NCBI GenBank assembly: GCA_964633285.1
Contig: CAZWGA010000027.1
Span: forward strand, 8,389 to 72,388
From: 20CM-2-55-15 sp964633285
GTDB taxonomy: Bacteria > Acidobacteriota > Terriglobia > 20CM-2-55-15
Length of the DNA stretch: 64,000 nt
Direction: 5' to 3'
Below are positions 54,755 through 62,910 of the stretch, piece by piece. Each line of letters opens with the position of its first letter. Position 1 is the first letter of the stretch. The notes beneath the pieces were generated by a model that had not been told where the DNA came from, made no database searches, and saw only the letters and a list, made by a program, of their open reading frames with translations. The translations under genes were made by a program, and so were the position numbers.

Positions 54755-54846
54755 AAGAACGTTCCGTCCGATTCACTACGACTGCGCAACGGCATGTAAC
54801 TCTATCAACTGCGTGGCAGAAATACATGCGCGTATTTCTGAAGTGA
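54751..54846 (+). pseudogene. truncated RelE/ParE-family toxin remnant
   Basis: A TTG overlapping the antitoxin stop opens a 31-codon frame, KERSVRFTTTAQRHVTLSTAW and onward, ending at TGA 54844. The start matches the N-terminus of RelE/ParE toxins found after this antitoxin type, which are normally about 95-100 residues. The catalytic core and C-terminus are missing, so the toxin is dead. Confidence 0.6.
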
Positions 54847-54913
54847 CGCACTAAGGCCACAGCGTGGCTTCCGCAAGATTCACAGTTGAGGTCTTTAACC
54901 GAGACCGCCGCGG

Positions 54914-56092
54914 CTAACGTTTATCAACCACGATCACGCCGCCTTTGAGCACGAATTTGGTTTTGAGCATGTTCCAGTAGCCGTCGAGCGGATTGCCGTC
55001 GAGGAGGATGATGTCGGCGAGCTTGCCTGGTTCAAGCGTTCCGAGTTGATCGCCCATCTGGATGTAGGATGCCGTGTTCGGGCCCATCATTTTAATGATG
55101 TCCTTCATGGAGAACATGGGATTGATGGTCTTGAGTTCGTGTTCGAGTCCCGCCTTCGGGTCATACGTGGTGTCGGTGCAGTAGCCAAGGATCGCGCCGG
55201 CATCCCACACGGTCCGCGCATTGACAGGCATGTACCCGGCTTCTTCGCCCAGACGCACTCCGTCGATGATCGAGTCGGGCCAGGGGCGGCCATCGCGGAA
55301 ACGCGCGACGTTGTCCTCTGCAAATACGCCGAAGACCGGCGTACCGAATCCGACCGTCCCGAGAATCTTCGTACCGGAGGCCGCCAGCTTTTTCGCGTCT
55401 TCTTTGCTGACCCAATCCTTGTTCGGCAGATGCACCAGCAAGGGAACGTGCGCATCGACCGCGGCCACCATCGCCTTTGAACTCACTGCATGCACTTGAA
55501 CCATGACGCCGGCCTTTTTCGCTTCGTCCACAACGGCCTTGAGGACTTCCAACTCTTTTTCGCTCGGCCCGGGAACAGGAGTGAGCAGGATCTCACCGGT
55601 GAACTTGATTCCCATCTCCGCCATCTTTCGTATTTCCGCGCGAGCCATTTCGGGAGTGTTGTTGTTCAGTCTCAGTGAACCTGATGGAATGATGCGCGGA
55701 CCGTTGATCAGCCCCTTCTCGATGTGATCCCTCAGCGTGATGTTTCCATCAGCCGGGCCGCCTCCGGAAAGGATCGTCGTATAGCCGGCCTCGAGCTGCG
55801 CCTGCATCTGCGCTTTCTCGTTCGGCCCGGTGTTGATGTGACGGTGCGCATCGATGAATCCCGGCATCGCCGTCATGCCTTTCGCGTCGATGGTCTGGCC
55901 AGCCGCAGCAGCGGGCGCGCCTGGCGCGACGGAAACGATTTTTCCTCCTCGCACTACAATCGATCCCCGCTCAATGACGGTGCCGTTCGCAACAACAATG
56001 CGCGCGTTCGTGATCGTGATGTCCTGTGCGGCAAGCGGCGCCGCCATTGCGACGATGAGACAGACCCATATCGTGAGGGCGTGGCGTTTCAT
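54914..56092 (-). CDS. exported amidohydrolase (metal-dependent)
   Basis: 392 residues. A signal peptide (about 1-22) precedes an amidohydrolase fold. The N-terminal beta sandwich leads to the metal motif DAHRHI (about 82-87) in MPGFIDAHRH, later His in VQVHAV and LLVHLP and Asp in GYCTDTTYD. The C-terminal GTLEPGKLADIILLDGNPLD is the standard closing motif. Substrate unknown; related enzymes include prolidase-like and imidazolonepropionase-like hydrolases. GGAGG precedes ATG 56092 by 10 bases. Confidence 0.9.
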   Translation of the reverse strand: MKRHALTIWVCLIVAMAAPLAAQDITITNARIVVANGTVIERGSIVVRGGKIVSVAPGAPAAAAGQTIDAKGMTAMPGFIDAHRHINTGPNEKAQMQAQLEAGYTTILSGGGPADGNITLRDHIEKGLINGPRIIPSGSLRLNNNTPEMARAEIRKMAEMGIKFTGEILLTPVPGPSEKELEVLKAVVDEAKKAGVMVQVHAVSSKAMVAAVDAHVPLLVHLPNKDWVSKEDAKKLAASGTKILGTVGFGTPVFGVFAEDNVARFRDGRPWPDSIIDGVRLGEEAGYMPVNARTVWDAGAILGYCTDTTYDPKAGLEHELKTINPMFSMKDIIKMMGPNTASYIQMGDQLGTLEPGKLADIILLDGNPLDGYWNMLKTKFVLKGGVIVVDKR

Positions 56093-56144
56093 TTTTTGTT
56101 TTCCTCCGAGATTGAAGCGCAATCTTACGACCTCACCCGGGTTT

Positions 56145-56203
56145 CCCCAAATCTGAAATAGGGACGAGGGGTCTGCCCCCTTGTCCCCATTTCGGATTTG
56201 GGG
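56145..56203. repeat. 59-bp near-perfect palindrome
   Basis: Arms CCCCAAATCTGAAAT (56145-56159) and ATTTCGGATTTGGGG (56189-56203) pair throughout, with one G-T wobble. The inner part GGGACGAGGGG pairs with CCCCCTTGTCCCC around a TCTG loop. The complete element would form a single long hairpin in DNA or RNA. It looks like a REP/MITE-type dispersed repeat. It lies between the amidohydrolase and propeller genes and could also act as a terminator for leftward or rightward reading. Confidence 0.75.
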
Positions 56204-56259
56204 AGCAAGAGGCGTATGATGCCGGGCGTTCGCTCTTATCCAATCCAGGAGGACGTTCT

Positions 56260-57330
56260 ATGCAACGAGTCGTACTGTTTCTGGCAACCACAATGGTCAT
56301 TCTGAGTTCGATGGCATGGGCCCGGCAATCCGGTTCGTACAAAGTTCTCAAAACGGCGAAAGTCGGCGGCGAAGGCGGATGGGACTACATCTATGCCGAC
56401 GTGGCAGGCCGCCGCCTGTACATTCCGCGGCGTGGCGCTCCGCCGGTCCAGACACGCTTGTCCATTTACAATCTCGACACACTCGAACTTATCAAAGAGA
56501 TTGAAGGCATCGGCGGAAACGGCGCCGCGGTCGATCCGAAGTCGGGACATGGGTTCACCAGCAGCAAGCCCGTTTCGATGTTCGACACGAAAACAATGAT
56601 GCTCATCAAAACAATTGATGTCGGAGCCGCGCAACCGGATGGAATTTACTTCGACAGCTTTAACGACCGAGTGTACGTCTTCAGTCATCCGACCAAAGAC
56701 GCCACGGTCATCGACTCGAAAGACGGCAGCGTTCTCGGCACGATCGATCTCGGTGGCGTTCCGGAGCAGGGCGTGGCCGATGGCAAAGGCATGCTGTACG
56801 TTGTGATGCAGGACGCGCAGGGCAGCGTTACGGCCGTCGATGTTAAGACCATGAAGGCTGTTGCGCACTATCCGTTCGGCGACAAAGGCCGTTGCAACGG
56901 ATTGGCATTGGATGAGAAGAACCAGGTGCTCTTCGCGGCATGCGCGAGCTCCGGAAATCCTCCGGCTCAACCGCCCCAGCCCATGATGGTGATCCTGAGC
57001 GCAAAAGACGGCAAGATCCTCACGACTCTTCCTCTCGCCGGAGGCTCTGACGGCGCGGCATTCAATCCTTCAACGATGGAAGCTTTCAGCACCCACGGCA
57101 ACGGCACATTGACAGTCATCAAGGAAAACAGTCCGGCAAGTTTCGCCGTCGAACAAAACCTGGAAACCATGAACGGCGCGCGAACAATTACATTTGACAG
57201 CAAGACCAATCACATTCTGACGATGAGCCAGGAACGCGGCCCGGCCCCGGCAGCGCCCGCGGGCGGCGGCCGTGGCGGATTCGCCCCGCCGGTGCCGGGC
57301 TCATTCACCATTCTCGTGGTTGGTAAATAA
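56260..57330 (+). CDS. exported YncE-like beta-propeller protein (paralogue 1)
   Basis: 356 residues. A signal peptide (about 1-21) is followed by repeated beta-propeller blades of the YVTN/YncE type (GGEGGWDYIYADVAGRRLYIPR, VDPKSGHGFTSS, DGIYFDSFNDRVYVFS). The last blade carries a Gly/Arg/Pro insertion (APAAPAGGGRGGFAPPVPG) before the closing strand SFTILVVGK. Such propellers bind partners or surfaces; no enzymatic motif is visible. AGGAGG precedes the ATG. A close paralogue follows. Confidence 0.85.
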   Translation: MQRVVLFLATTMVILSSMAWARQSGSYKVLKTAKVGGEGGWDYIYADVAGRRLYIPRRGAPPVQTRLSIYNLDTLELIKEIEGIGGNGAAVDPKSGHGFTSSKPVSMFDTKTMMLIKTIDVGAAQPDGIYFDSFNDRVYVFSHPTKDATVIDSKDGSVLGTIDLGGVPEQGVADGKGMLYVVMQDAQGSVTAVDVKTMKAVAHYPFGDKGRCNGLALDEKNQVLFAACASSGNPPAQPPQPMMVILSAKDGKILTTLPLAGGSDGAAFNPSTMEAFSTHGNGTLTVIKENSPASFAVEQNLETMNGARTITFDSKTNHILTMSQERGPAPAAPAGGGRGGFAPPVPGSFTILVVGK

Positions 57331-57452
57331 GGAGATGGTATGAAATCCATCTCCCCTGGCGTGGGGGGACCGGCCAGCAGTAATGAGGCCGCGAAGCGGT
57401 GTACCGAACTGAACTGGACGGTGGGCCCGACGCTAATAAATAAGGAGGCACG

Positions 57453-58484
57453 ATGCATCGAGCCGTGATCATGCTCGCGGTGCTCTTTGCTTTGACAGCC
57501 GTTGCCCAGACGCCGCGCCAATATCGCGTTGTTCAAACTTTCAACGTTGGCGGCGACGGCGGCTGGGACTACATCGTTCCCGAACCGGCGCAACATCGCG
57601 TTTTTGTGGGCCGCACGAATCGCGTCATGGTGATCGATGAAGACAGCGGGAAGCTTCTTGGTGAAGTCATGGGGATCAATGGAGCGCACGGAACGGCAAT
57701 CGCTTCGGCCAGCGGCCACGGATTCGCAACATCCGGCAACGATCAGTCGGTCGTGATGTTCGATACAAAAACGTTTAAGGAACTCGCCCGCATTCCCGCT
57801 GCGGAAGATGCGGACGCCATCATCTACGATGGTCCCTCCAATCGAGTTTTTACGTTCAATGGCGATGCGCACTCTTCAACGGTGATCGATCCGGTCGCGG
57901 GAAAAAGAATCACGAACATCGACCTCGGCGGTAAGCCGGAATATGGAGCGTCTGCCGGCGATGGAAAGGTCTACGCGAATCTGACGGACATCAGCGAAGT
58001 TGTCGAGATCGATGCGAAATCGGCGGCTGTAACCCGACGATGGTCCACGGATCCGTGCAAGCAACCGGTTTCCATGTCAATCGACACCGCTCATCATCGA
58101 TTGTTCAGCGGTTGCCGCAGCGGAGTACTGGCTGTGTCGGATTATCAGGCGGGGAAAACCATCGCAACACTTCCGATTGGAATGGGCGTGGACGGCGCAG
58201 GCTACGACCTGTCCACAGCAAACGTGTTTGCTACAAATGCCGACGGCACGCTCACGGTTATTCACCAGGACAGCCCGGATAAGTATTCGGTCGTTCAAAC
58301 GGTCTCTACACCAACCGGGTCTCGCAACATGGGACTTGATCCCACAACGCATCGCATCTACGTCGCCGCCGCGGAATTCGCCGCGCCGGCCGCACCTGCA
58401 GCAGGTGCGCCGCGCGGACGCGGCGGACGGCCGAGCGTGGTGCCGGGCACATTCAAGCTGCTCGTCATCGCACTTCAAAACTGA
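57453..58484 (+). CDS. exported YncE-like beta-propeller protein (paralogue 2)
   Basis: 343 residues, the same design as the upstream gene. A signal peptide is followed by FNVGGDGGWDYIVPEPAQHRVFV, repeated blades, and an insertion of the same kind at the same place (APAAPAAGAPRGRGGRPSVVPG) before the final strand TFKLLVIAL. The pair arose by tandem duplication and has diverged strongly. AGGAGG precedes ATG 57453. It is probably co-transcribed with the hydrolase 10 bases downstream. Confidence 0.85.
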   Translation: MHRAVIMLAVLFALTAVAQTPRQYRVVQTFNVGGDGGWDYIVPEPAQHRVFVGRTNRVMVIDEDSGKLLGEVMGINGAHGTAIASASGHGFATSGNDQSVVMFDTKTFKELARIPAAEDADAIIYDGPSNRVFTFNGDAHSSTVIDPVAGKRITNIDLGGKPEYGASAGDGKVYANLTDISEVVEIDAKSAAVTRRWSTDPCKQPVSMSIDTAHHRLFSGCRSGVLAVSDYQAGKTIATLPIGMGVDGAGYDLSTANVFATNADGTLTVIHQDSPDKYSVVQTVSTPTGSRNMGLDPTTHRIYVAAAEFAAPAAPAAGAPRGRGGRPSVVPGTFKLLVIALQN

Positions 58485-58494
58485 AGGGGGAAAG

Positions 58495-59547
58495 ATGCAA
58501 TCACGGAATATTCAAAAACTTTTGTTCGTGGTCAGCGTTATTGTCGCAACCACCGCGCAGGCGCAAGTGCCGCCGGACATCGCGTCTCAACTGAGACAAA
58601 TCGGAACGGGCGTCTGTGTGCCGGAAACCGCCAAGCTCTATAAGCCGTTGCAGCCGGCGGCGCCTCCGGGAGTCAAAGTCGTTCGCGATATTTCTTACGC
58701 GCCCGATCCGAGAACCATCATGGATGTATTCGCTCCTGAAAAAGGCGGCGGGAATCGTCCCGTGCTGATTTATGTCTCGGGCGGCGCAGGCGACAAGAAC
58801 GTCTCCGGTCCCGACGGCGCCCCCTTCTACGACAACATCATGCTCTGGGCCCTGAAGAATGGCATGACCGGAGTCAACATGCAGCGCCGCGGCGGACTGG
58901 CGTGGGACGAGCCGGCGAAAGATGTCGGACGCGTCGTCGATTGGGTTCGGACCAACATCACGAAGTACAAAGGAAATCCGAATCGCATTTTTCTTTGGGC
59001 GGACTCCGCCGGCAACGGTCCCGTCAGCACGTATGCCGCGCATACGGACATTCAAGGCGCGAATGGCGCTGCAGTGAAGGGCATTGTCCTGATGTCCTCG
59101 CCGAATTTCAATATTCTGCCGGAAACGGTGCCGGTTACGCCTCGCGGCACTCCCGGTCCCGGTCCTCAGGGACTCTCCACCAATTGCGGACGTGCCGCGG
59201 GTGAAGGGCGCGGTGGACCGCCGCGTGGCGGAGCTCCCGGTGGAGGCGCAGGCCGCGGCGCCGGAGCCGCGCCGACGCCGGTCGATGCCGCAACTCAACT
59301 GGCTCGATCGAATCTCCAGGGACTAGCGAAGGGAAAAATCGTTGTCTTCATCGGCTGGGGAGAACTCGATCCACCCAACATCTACGCGTTCGACGAAACG
59401 CTCAAGAACGCGCTCTGCAAAGCCGGCCGCTGCGCCACAACAGCGTTCTTCAAAGACCACAGTCACGTGTCCCTCGTGTTTTCGCCCAACACCGCGGACA
59501 ACTCCGTGACGGGACCGATCCTCAAGTGGATGAAGAGCGTGAAATAA
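58495..59547 (+). CDS. exported alpha/beta hydrolase with internal Gly/Arg tract
   Basis: 350 residues. A signal peptide (about 1-24) precedes an alpha/beta hydrolase fold: YVSGGAGDKN near the oxyanion region, nucleophile Ser in LWADSAGNG (the first Gly of GxSxG replaced by Ala), Asp in GWGELDPP and His in KDHSHVS. Between the nucleophile half and the Asp/His half lies a low-complexity tract (GRGGPPRGGAPGGGAGRGAGA, about 239-260). Substrate unknown. ATG 58495 follows a GGGGGAAAG ribosome site. Confidence 0.83.
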   Translation: MQSRNIQKLLFVVSVIVATTAQAQVPPDIASQLRQIGTGVCVPETAKLYKPLQPAAPPGVKVVRDISYAPDPRTIMDVFAPEKGGGNRPVLIYVSGGAGDKNVSGPDGAPFYDNIMLWALKNGMTGVNMQRRGGLAWDEPAKDVGRVVDWVRTNITKYKGNPNRIFLWADSAGNGPVSTYAAHTDIQGANGAAVKGIVLMSSPNFNILPETVPVTPRGTPGPGPQGLSTNCGRAAGEGRGGPPRGGAPGGGAGRGAGAAPTPVDAATQLARSNLQGLAKGKIVVFIGWGELDPPNIYAFDETLKNALCKAGRCATTAFFKDHSHVSLVFSPNTADNSVTGPILKWMKSVK

Positions 59548-59551
59548 GCAG

Positions 59552-61633
59552 CTACCAGATGTGCACGTGCGCGGCATCGGGAAGCCACATCGGTTGTCCC
59601 TGTTTGATTCCGAAAGCTTCGTAGAACTCCGGGATATTCGAAAACGGTCCGATGACGCGCCACTTCGGCGGCGCGTGCACGTCGCTGAGCAGGCCGCGCC
59701 GTAGAAGCTCCTCGCGGCGTTCGTCGAGCCAACCGAGCGCATAACCGAGAAAGTAACGCTGCAGCGGCGTCATGCCGGCGATCTTTTCACCTTTCTTGTA
59801 CTGTTCCGTTTTCTTGAAAGCGTCGAGTCCCAGGAGGATGCCGCCGTAATCGGCAATGTTCTCGCCCAGACTCGCTTTTCCGTTGATGTGAAGTCCGGGA
59901 AGCGGCTCATATGCGTTGAACTGTTTCACCATCACTGCGGCGCGGGCCTGAAATTTTGCAGCATCCTCTTTGGTCCACCATTCGGCGAGATTACCCGCTG
60001 AATCATATTGGCGGCCTTCGTCGTCGAAGCCGTGAGTGATCTCGTGACCAATGGTGGATGCGCCCGCGTAACCATAAACAACGGCATCGTCGAGCTCCGA
60101 GTCCTTCATTCCGGGGACTTCGAAAATGGCGGCGGGTAAGACAATCTCGTTGTTGGATGGATTGTAGTAGGCATTGTAAGTCTGGGGCGTCATGGTCCAT
60201 TCGGTGCGATCGACGGGCTTGCCGAATTTCGAGATGTTGTCGTCAAAACGCCAGCGGGACGCGTTGATCATGTTTTCGCAGTACGACGAAGTGCCGATTA
60301 TGAGCGCCGAATAATCTTTCCACTTGTCCGGGTAGCCGACCTTCTTCGTTACGGCCGCGAGTTTCTGATGCGCCTTCGCTTTGGTTGCATCGCTCATCCA
60401 GTCGAGTTTGTCGATGCGCTCGCCATACACGGCGCGGATGGCTTCGACGAGGTCGGAATACCGCTTCTTTGACGCTTCCGGAAAATAATCGCGAACAAAA
60501 ATGCGGCCCAGCACCATGCCCATGGCGCGGTTTTCCGAATCGAGAACGCGCTTCCAGCGCGGCCTCGGCTCTTTCTGTCCGGAAAGCACCTTGTGGTAGA
60601 AGGCGAAATCTTCGTTGTCGATGTCCTTGCTCAAATAAGGAGCAAACTCGCTCACGAGATGAAACTTCAGGTAGTCGCGTAATGTGTCGATGGACGTTTT
60701 CCGGAGCAATACTTCGAGGCCGCTGAAGAACTCGGGCTGGCCCACAATGACAAATGGAGGCTTGAGCTTCCATCCATCCAATCGCGCCGTCCAGTCGATT
60801 GACGGCGTGTCTTTCTGGCGCAGATCCGCGGGAGTCATTTTGTTGTAGTTCTTCTGCGGATCGCGGAGATCCTCGAGTTTACGCGACACTTTTGCGAGAG
60901 CCGTCTCAAACGCCATGATGTCGCCGGCGCTCTTCGCCGCTTTCGCATCATCCTCGCCGGCAAGCTTCAGCATTCGCTGCAAGTGTCCGGCGTATTCGGT
61001 TCGGATCTTCGTGACACCTGCTTCGGTGTTGAAATAGAAATCGCGATCGGGCAATCCGAGGCCGCCCTGCTGCAGATGCACAGCCATCTCGTCGCTTTTC
61101 TTTTCGTCCTGGTAAACCTCGGCTTCAAACAGAACGCTGACGCCGATTTGATGGAGATCGAAAGCGGTATTGAGCACATCCTGGACGTTGACGGCGGAAT
61201 CGATGCGATCGAGCTGCGGCTTCAACGGCGATAGTCCCAGCTTCTCAGCCTTCGCTTCATCCATGGCGGTCGTCCAGAAATCACCGATCTTCTGCTCGTC
61301 TGTTCCCGTCGCGGCCTTTTTTTGCGCGGAGCTTTCATTGATCGTTCGAAGCTGCACGTACAATTCTTCCCGCACCAGGTTGCCGATTCCCCACGCGGAT
61401 TCGGAAGCCGGTATCGGGTTCCGTTTGATCCAGCCGCCATTCGCGTAACTGAAAAAGTCGTCGCCCGGATTGACCGAGGTGTCCATGTTGGAAACGAGGA
61501 CGTCCTGCTTCGGCGCAGGCGCAGGAGTGGTCGCCGCGGCCGGCTTCTCCGGTGTTTTGTTGCACGCGGCAACGATGGCGACGGCCGTGATCCAGAGCCG
61601 CAGGTAATTGCGAATTGAGTTTGTGTGGGTCAT
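59552..61633 (-). CDS. M13 family metallopeptidase (neprilysin-like lipoprotein)
   Basis: 693 residues. A lipobox-like VAAC near residue 24 and a Pro/Ala linker precede the M13 N- and C-domains. The zinc motif is HEITH (about residue 529) in STIGHEITHGFDDEGRQYD, with the third ligand in GENIADYGG and PPKWRVIGPFSNIPEF toward the end. It degrades peptides outside the cytoplasm. ATG 61633 has AGGAA upstream; the frame is open to 61666. It converges with the hydrolase gene, 4 bases apart. Confidence 0.93.
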   Translation of the reverse strand: MTHTNSIRNYLRLWITAVAIVAACNKTPEKPAAATTPAPAPKQDVLVSNMDTSVNPGDDFFSYANGGWIKRNPIPASESAWGIGNLVREELYVQLRTINESSAQKKAATGTDEQKIGDFWTTAMDEAKAEKLGLSPLKPQLDRIDSAVNVQDVLNTAFDLHQIGVSVLFEAEVYQDEKKSDEMAVHLQQGGLGLPDRDFYFNTEAGVTKIRTEYAGHLQRMLKLAGEDDAKAAKSAGDIMAFETALAKVSRKLEDLRDPQKNYNKMTPADLRQKDTPSIDWTARLDGWKLKPPFVIVGQPEFFSGLEVLLRKTSIDTLRDYLKFHLVSEFAPYLSKDIDNEDFAFYHKVLSGQKEPRPRWKRVLDSENRAMGMVLGRIFVRDYFPEASKKRYSDLVEAIRAVYGERIDKLDWMSDATKAKAHQKLAAVTKKVGYPDKWKDYSALIIGTSSYCENMINASRWRFDDNISKFGKPVDRTEWTMTPQTYNAYYNPSNNEIVLPAAIFEVPGMKDSELDDAVVYGYAGASTIGHEITHGFDDEGRQYDSAGNLAEWWTKEDAAKFQARAAVMVKQFNAYEPLPGLHINGKASLGENIADYGGILLGLDAFKKTEQYKKGEKIAGMTPLQRYFLGYALGWLDERREELLRRGLLSDVHAPPKWRVIGPFSNIPEFYEAFGIKQGQPMWLPDAAHVHIW

Positions 61634-61803
61634 AGGGTTCCTATTGTAGCGTGACGCAAACAACATGACAGTCCTTGCGGATAGAACGAGTACGCGGCTC
61701 GTTAAAGTAGCTCCGTCCCCTCGAATTGCTTCACAGTTTTCTTGACCGGAAGCGGGTGCGGTGACATCGTTGACGCATTCCTGTAACTACTTTCGGAGGG
61801 TAC

Positions 61804-62898
61804 ATGAGGACATTACGAATCGCGGGATGCGTTCTTCTGGCGTTCGCTCTGTTCGCGGCTGCCGGCTTCGCGGCGGATCTGACAGAAAGTTTGAAGGCCG
61901 GCAAAGCGGATTTAAAATCCGCCGGCAGCCTGGCTTTTGGCCCGGATGGAGTTCTTTTTGTCGGAGACTCGGTCGGTGGAGCGATTTTCGCCATCGATAC
62001 GCAGGACCGGACTGCCGCACAGGCAGCGGCTATCGAAATCACGGACATCGCAGCCAAGATTGCTGCCATGCTGGGAACCATGCCGGATCAGATCCAGATC
62101 AATGACGTTGCAGTCAATCCGGTTTCTCACAAGACCTACATTTCAGTTTCCCGCGGGCTTGGCCCAACCGCTGCTCCGGTCATCGTGCGCATCGATTCCA
62201 CCGGAAAACTGGAAGCCCTCCCGCTGGACAATGTGAAGCACTCGAGCGTTGCATTGCCGAACCCCATCAACGCCACGGCCGGCGGCCGCGGCAATCCTCG
62301 AATGCAGGCGATCACGGATCTGGCCTTTGTGGATAATCGGGTTTTCGTCGCTGGACTTTCGAACGAGGAATTTTCGTCGGCGCTGCGCGCGATCCCGTTT
62401 CCTTTTGCGCAGGCAGACAAGGGCACGAACGTCGAGATCTGGCATGGATCGCACAATCAATTCGAGACGAATTCACCGATTCGCACATTCCTGCCGTACA
62501 AGGTGAATAACGAAGAAGTCATTCTTGCGTCGTACACCTGCACACCTCTGGTCAAGATTCCGGTCTCGTCCTTGAAGGGCGGCGCCAAGGTGAAGGGCAC
62601 GACGATCGCCGAATTCGGCGCAGGCAACACACCGCTGGATATGATCGCGTATTCGAAGGGCGGCAAGAATTACATCCTGATGAGCAACACGTCGCGCGGC
62701 GTGATGAAGTTTTCGGCGGATGGCCTTGAAACGTTCAGGCCGATTACCGAGGGAATCGCGGACAAAGCGGGTGTGCCGTACGAAACGATCACATCGTTGA
62801 CCGGCGTCGTTCAGATGGATCAACTGGATTCGCAACGCGCCGTCATTCTCCAGCGCGCCGGATCCAGCCTCAGTCTGCACACCGTCGCTCTTCCCTGA
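61804..62898 (+). CDS. exported protein, probable beta-propeller
   Basis: 364 residues. A signal peptide (about 1-24) is followed by a sequence with propeller-like blades (LAFGPDGVLFVGDSVGGAIFAID, DVAVNPVSHKTYISVSRGLG, AITDLAFVDNRVFVAGLSNEE, DMIAYSKGGKNYILMSN). No catalytic motif was found. Ribosome site GGAGG is 6 bases before the ATG. The next gene lies 12 bases downstream, so the two are likely one unit. Confidence 0.7.
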   Translation: MRTLRIAGCVLLAFALFAAAGFAADLTESLKAGKADLKSAGSLAFGPDGVLFVGDSVGGAIFAIDTQDRTAAQAAAIEITDIAAKIAAMLGTMPDQIQINDVAVNPVSHKTYISVSRGLGPTAAPVIVRIDSTGKLEALPLDNVKHSSVALPNPINATAGGRGNPRMQAITDLAFVDNRVFVAGLSNEEFSSALRAIPFPFAQADKGTNVEIWHGSHNQFETNSPIRTFLPYKVNNEEVILASYTCTPLVKIPVSSLKGGAKVKGTTIAEFGAGNTPLDMIAYSKGGKNYILMSNTSRGVMKFSADGLETFRPITEGIADKAGVPYETITSLTGVVQMDQLDSQRAVILQRAGSSLSLHTVALP

Positions 62899-62910
62899 GT
62901 TCATAAAGTA

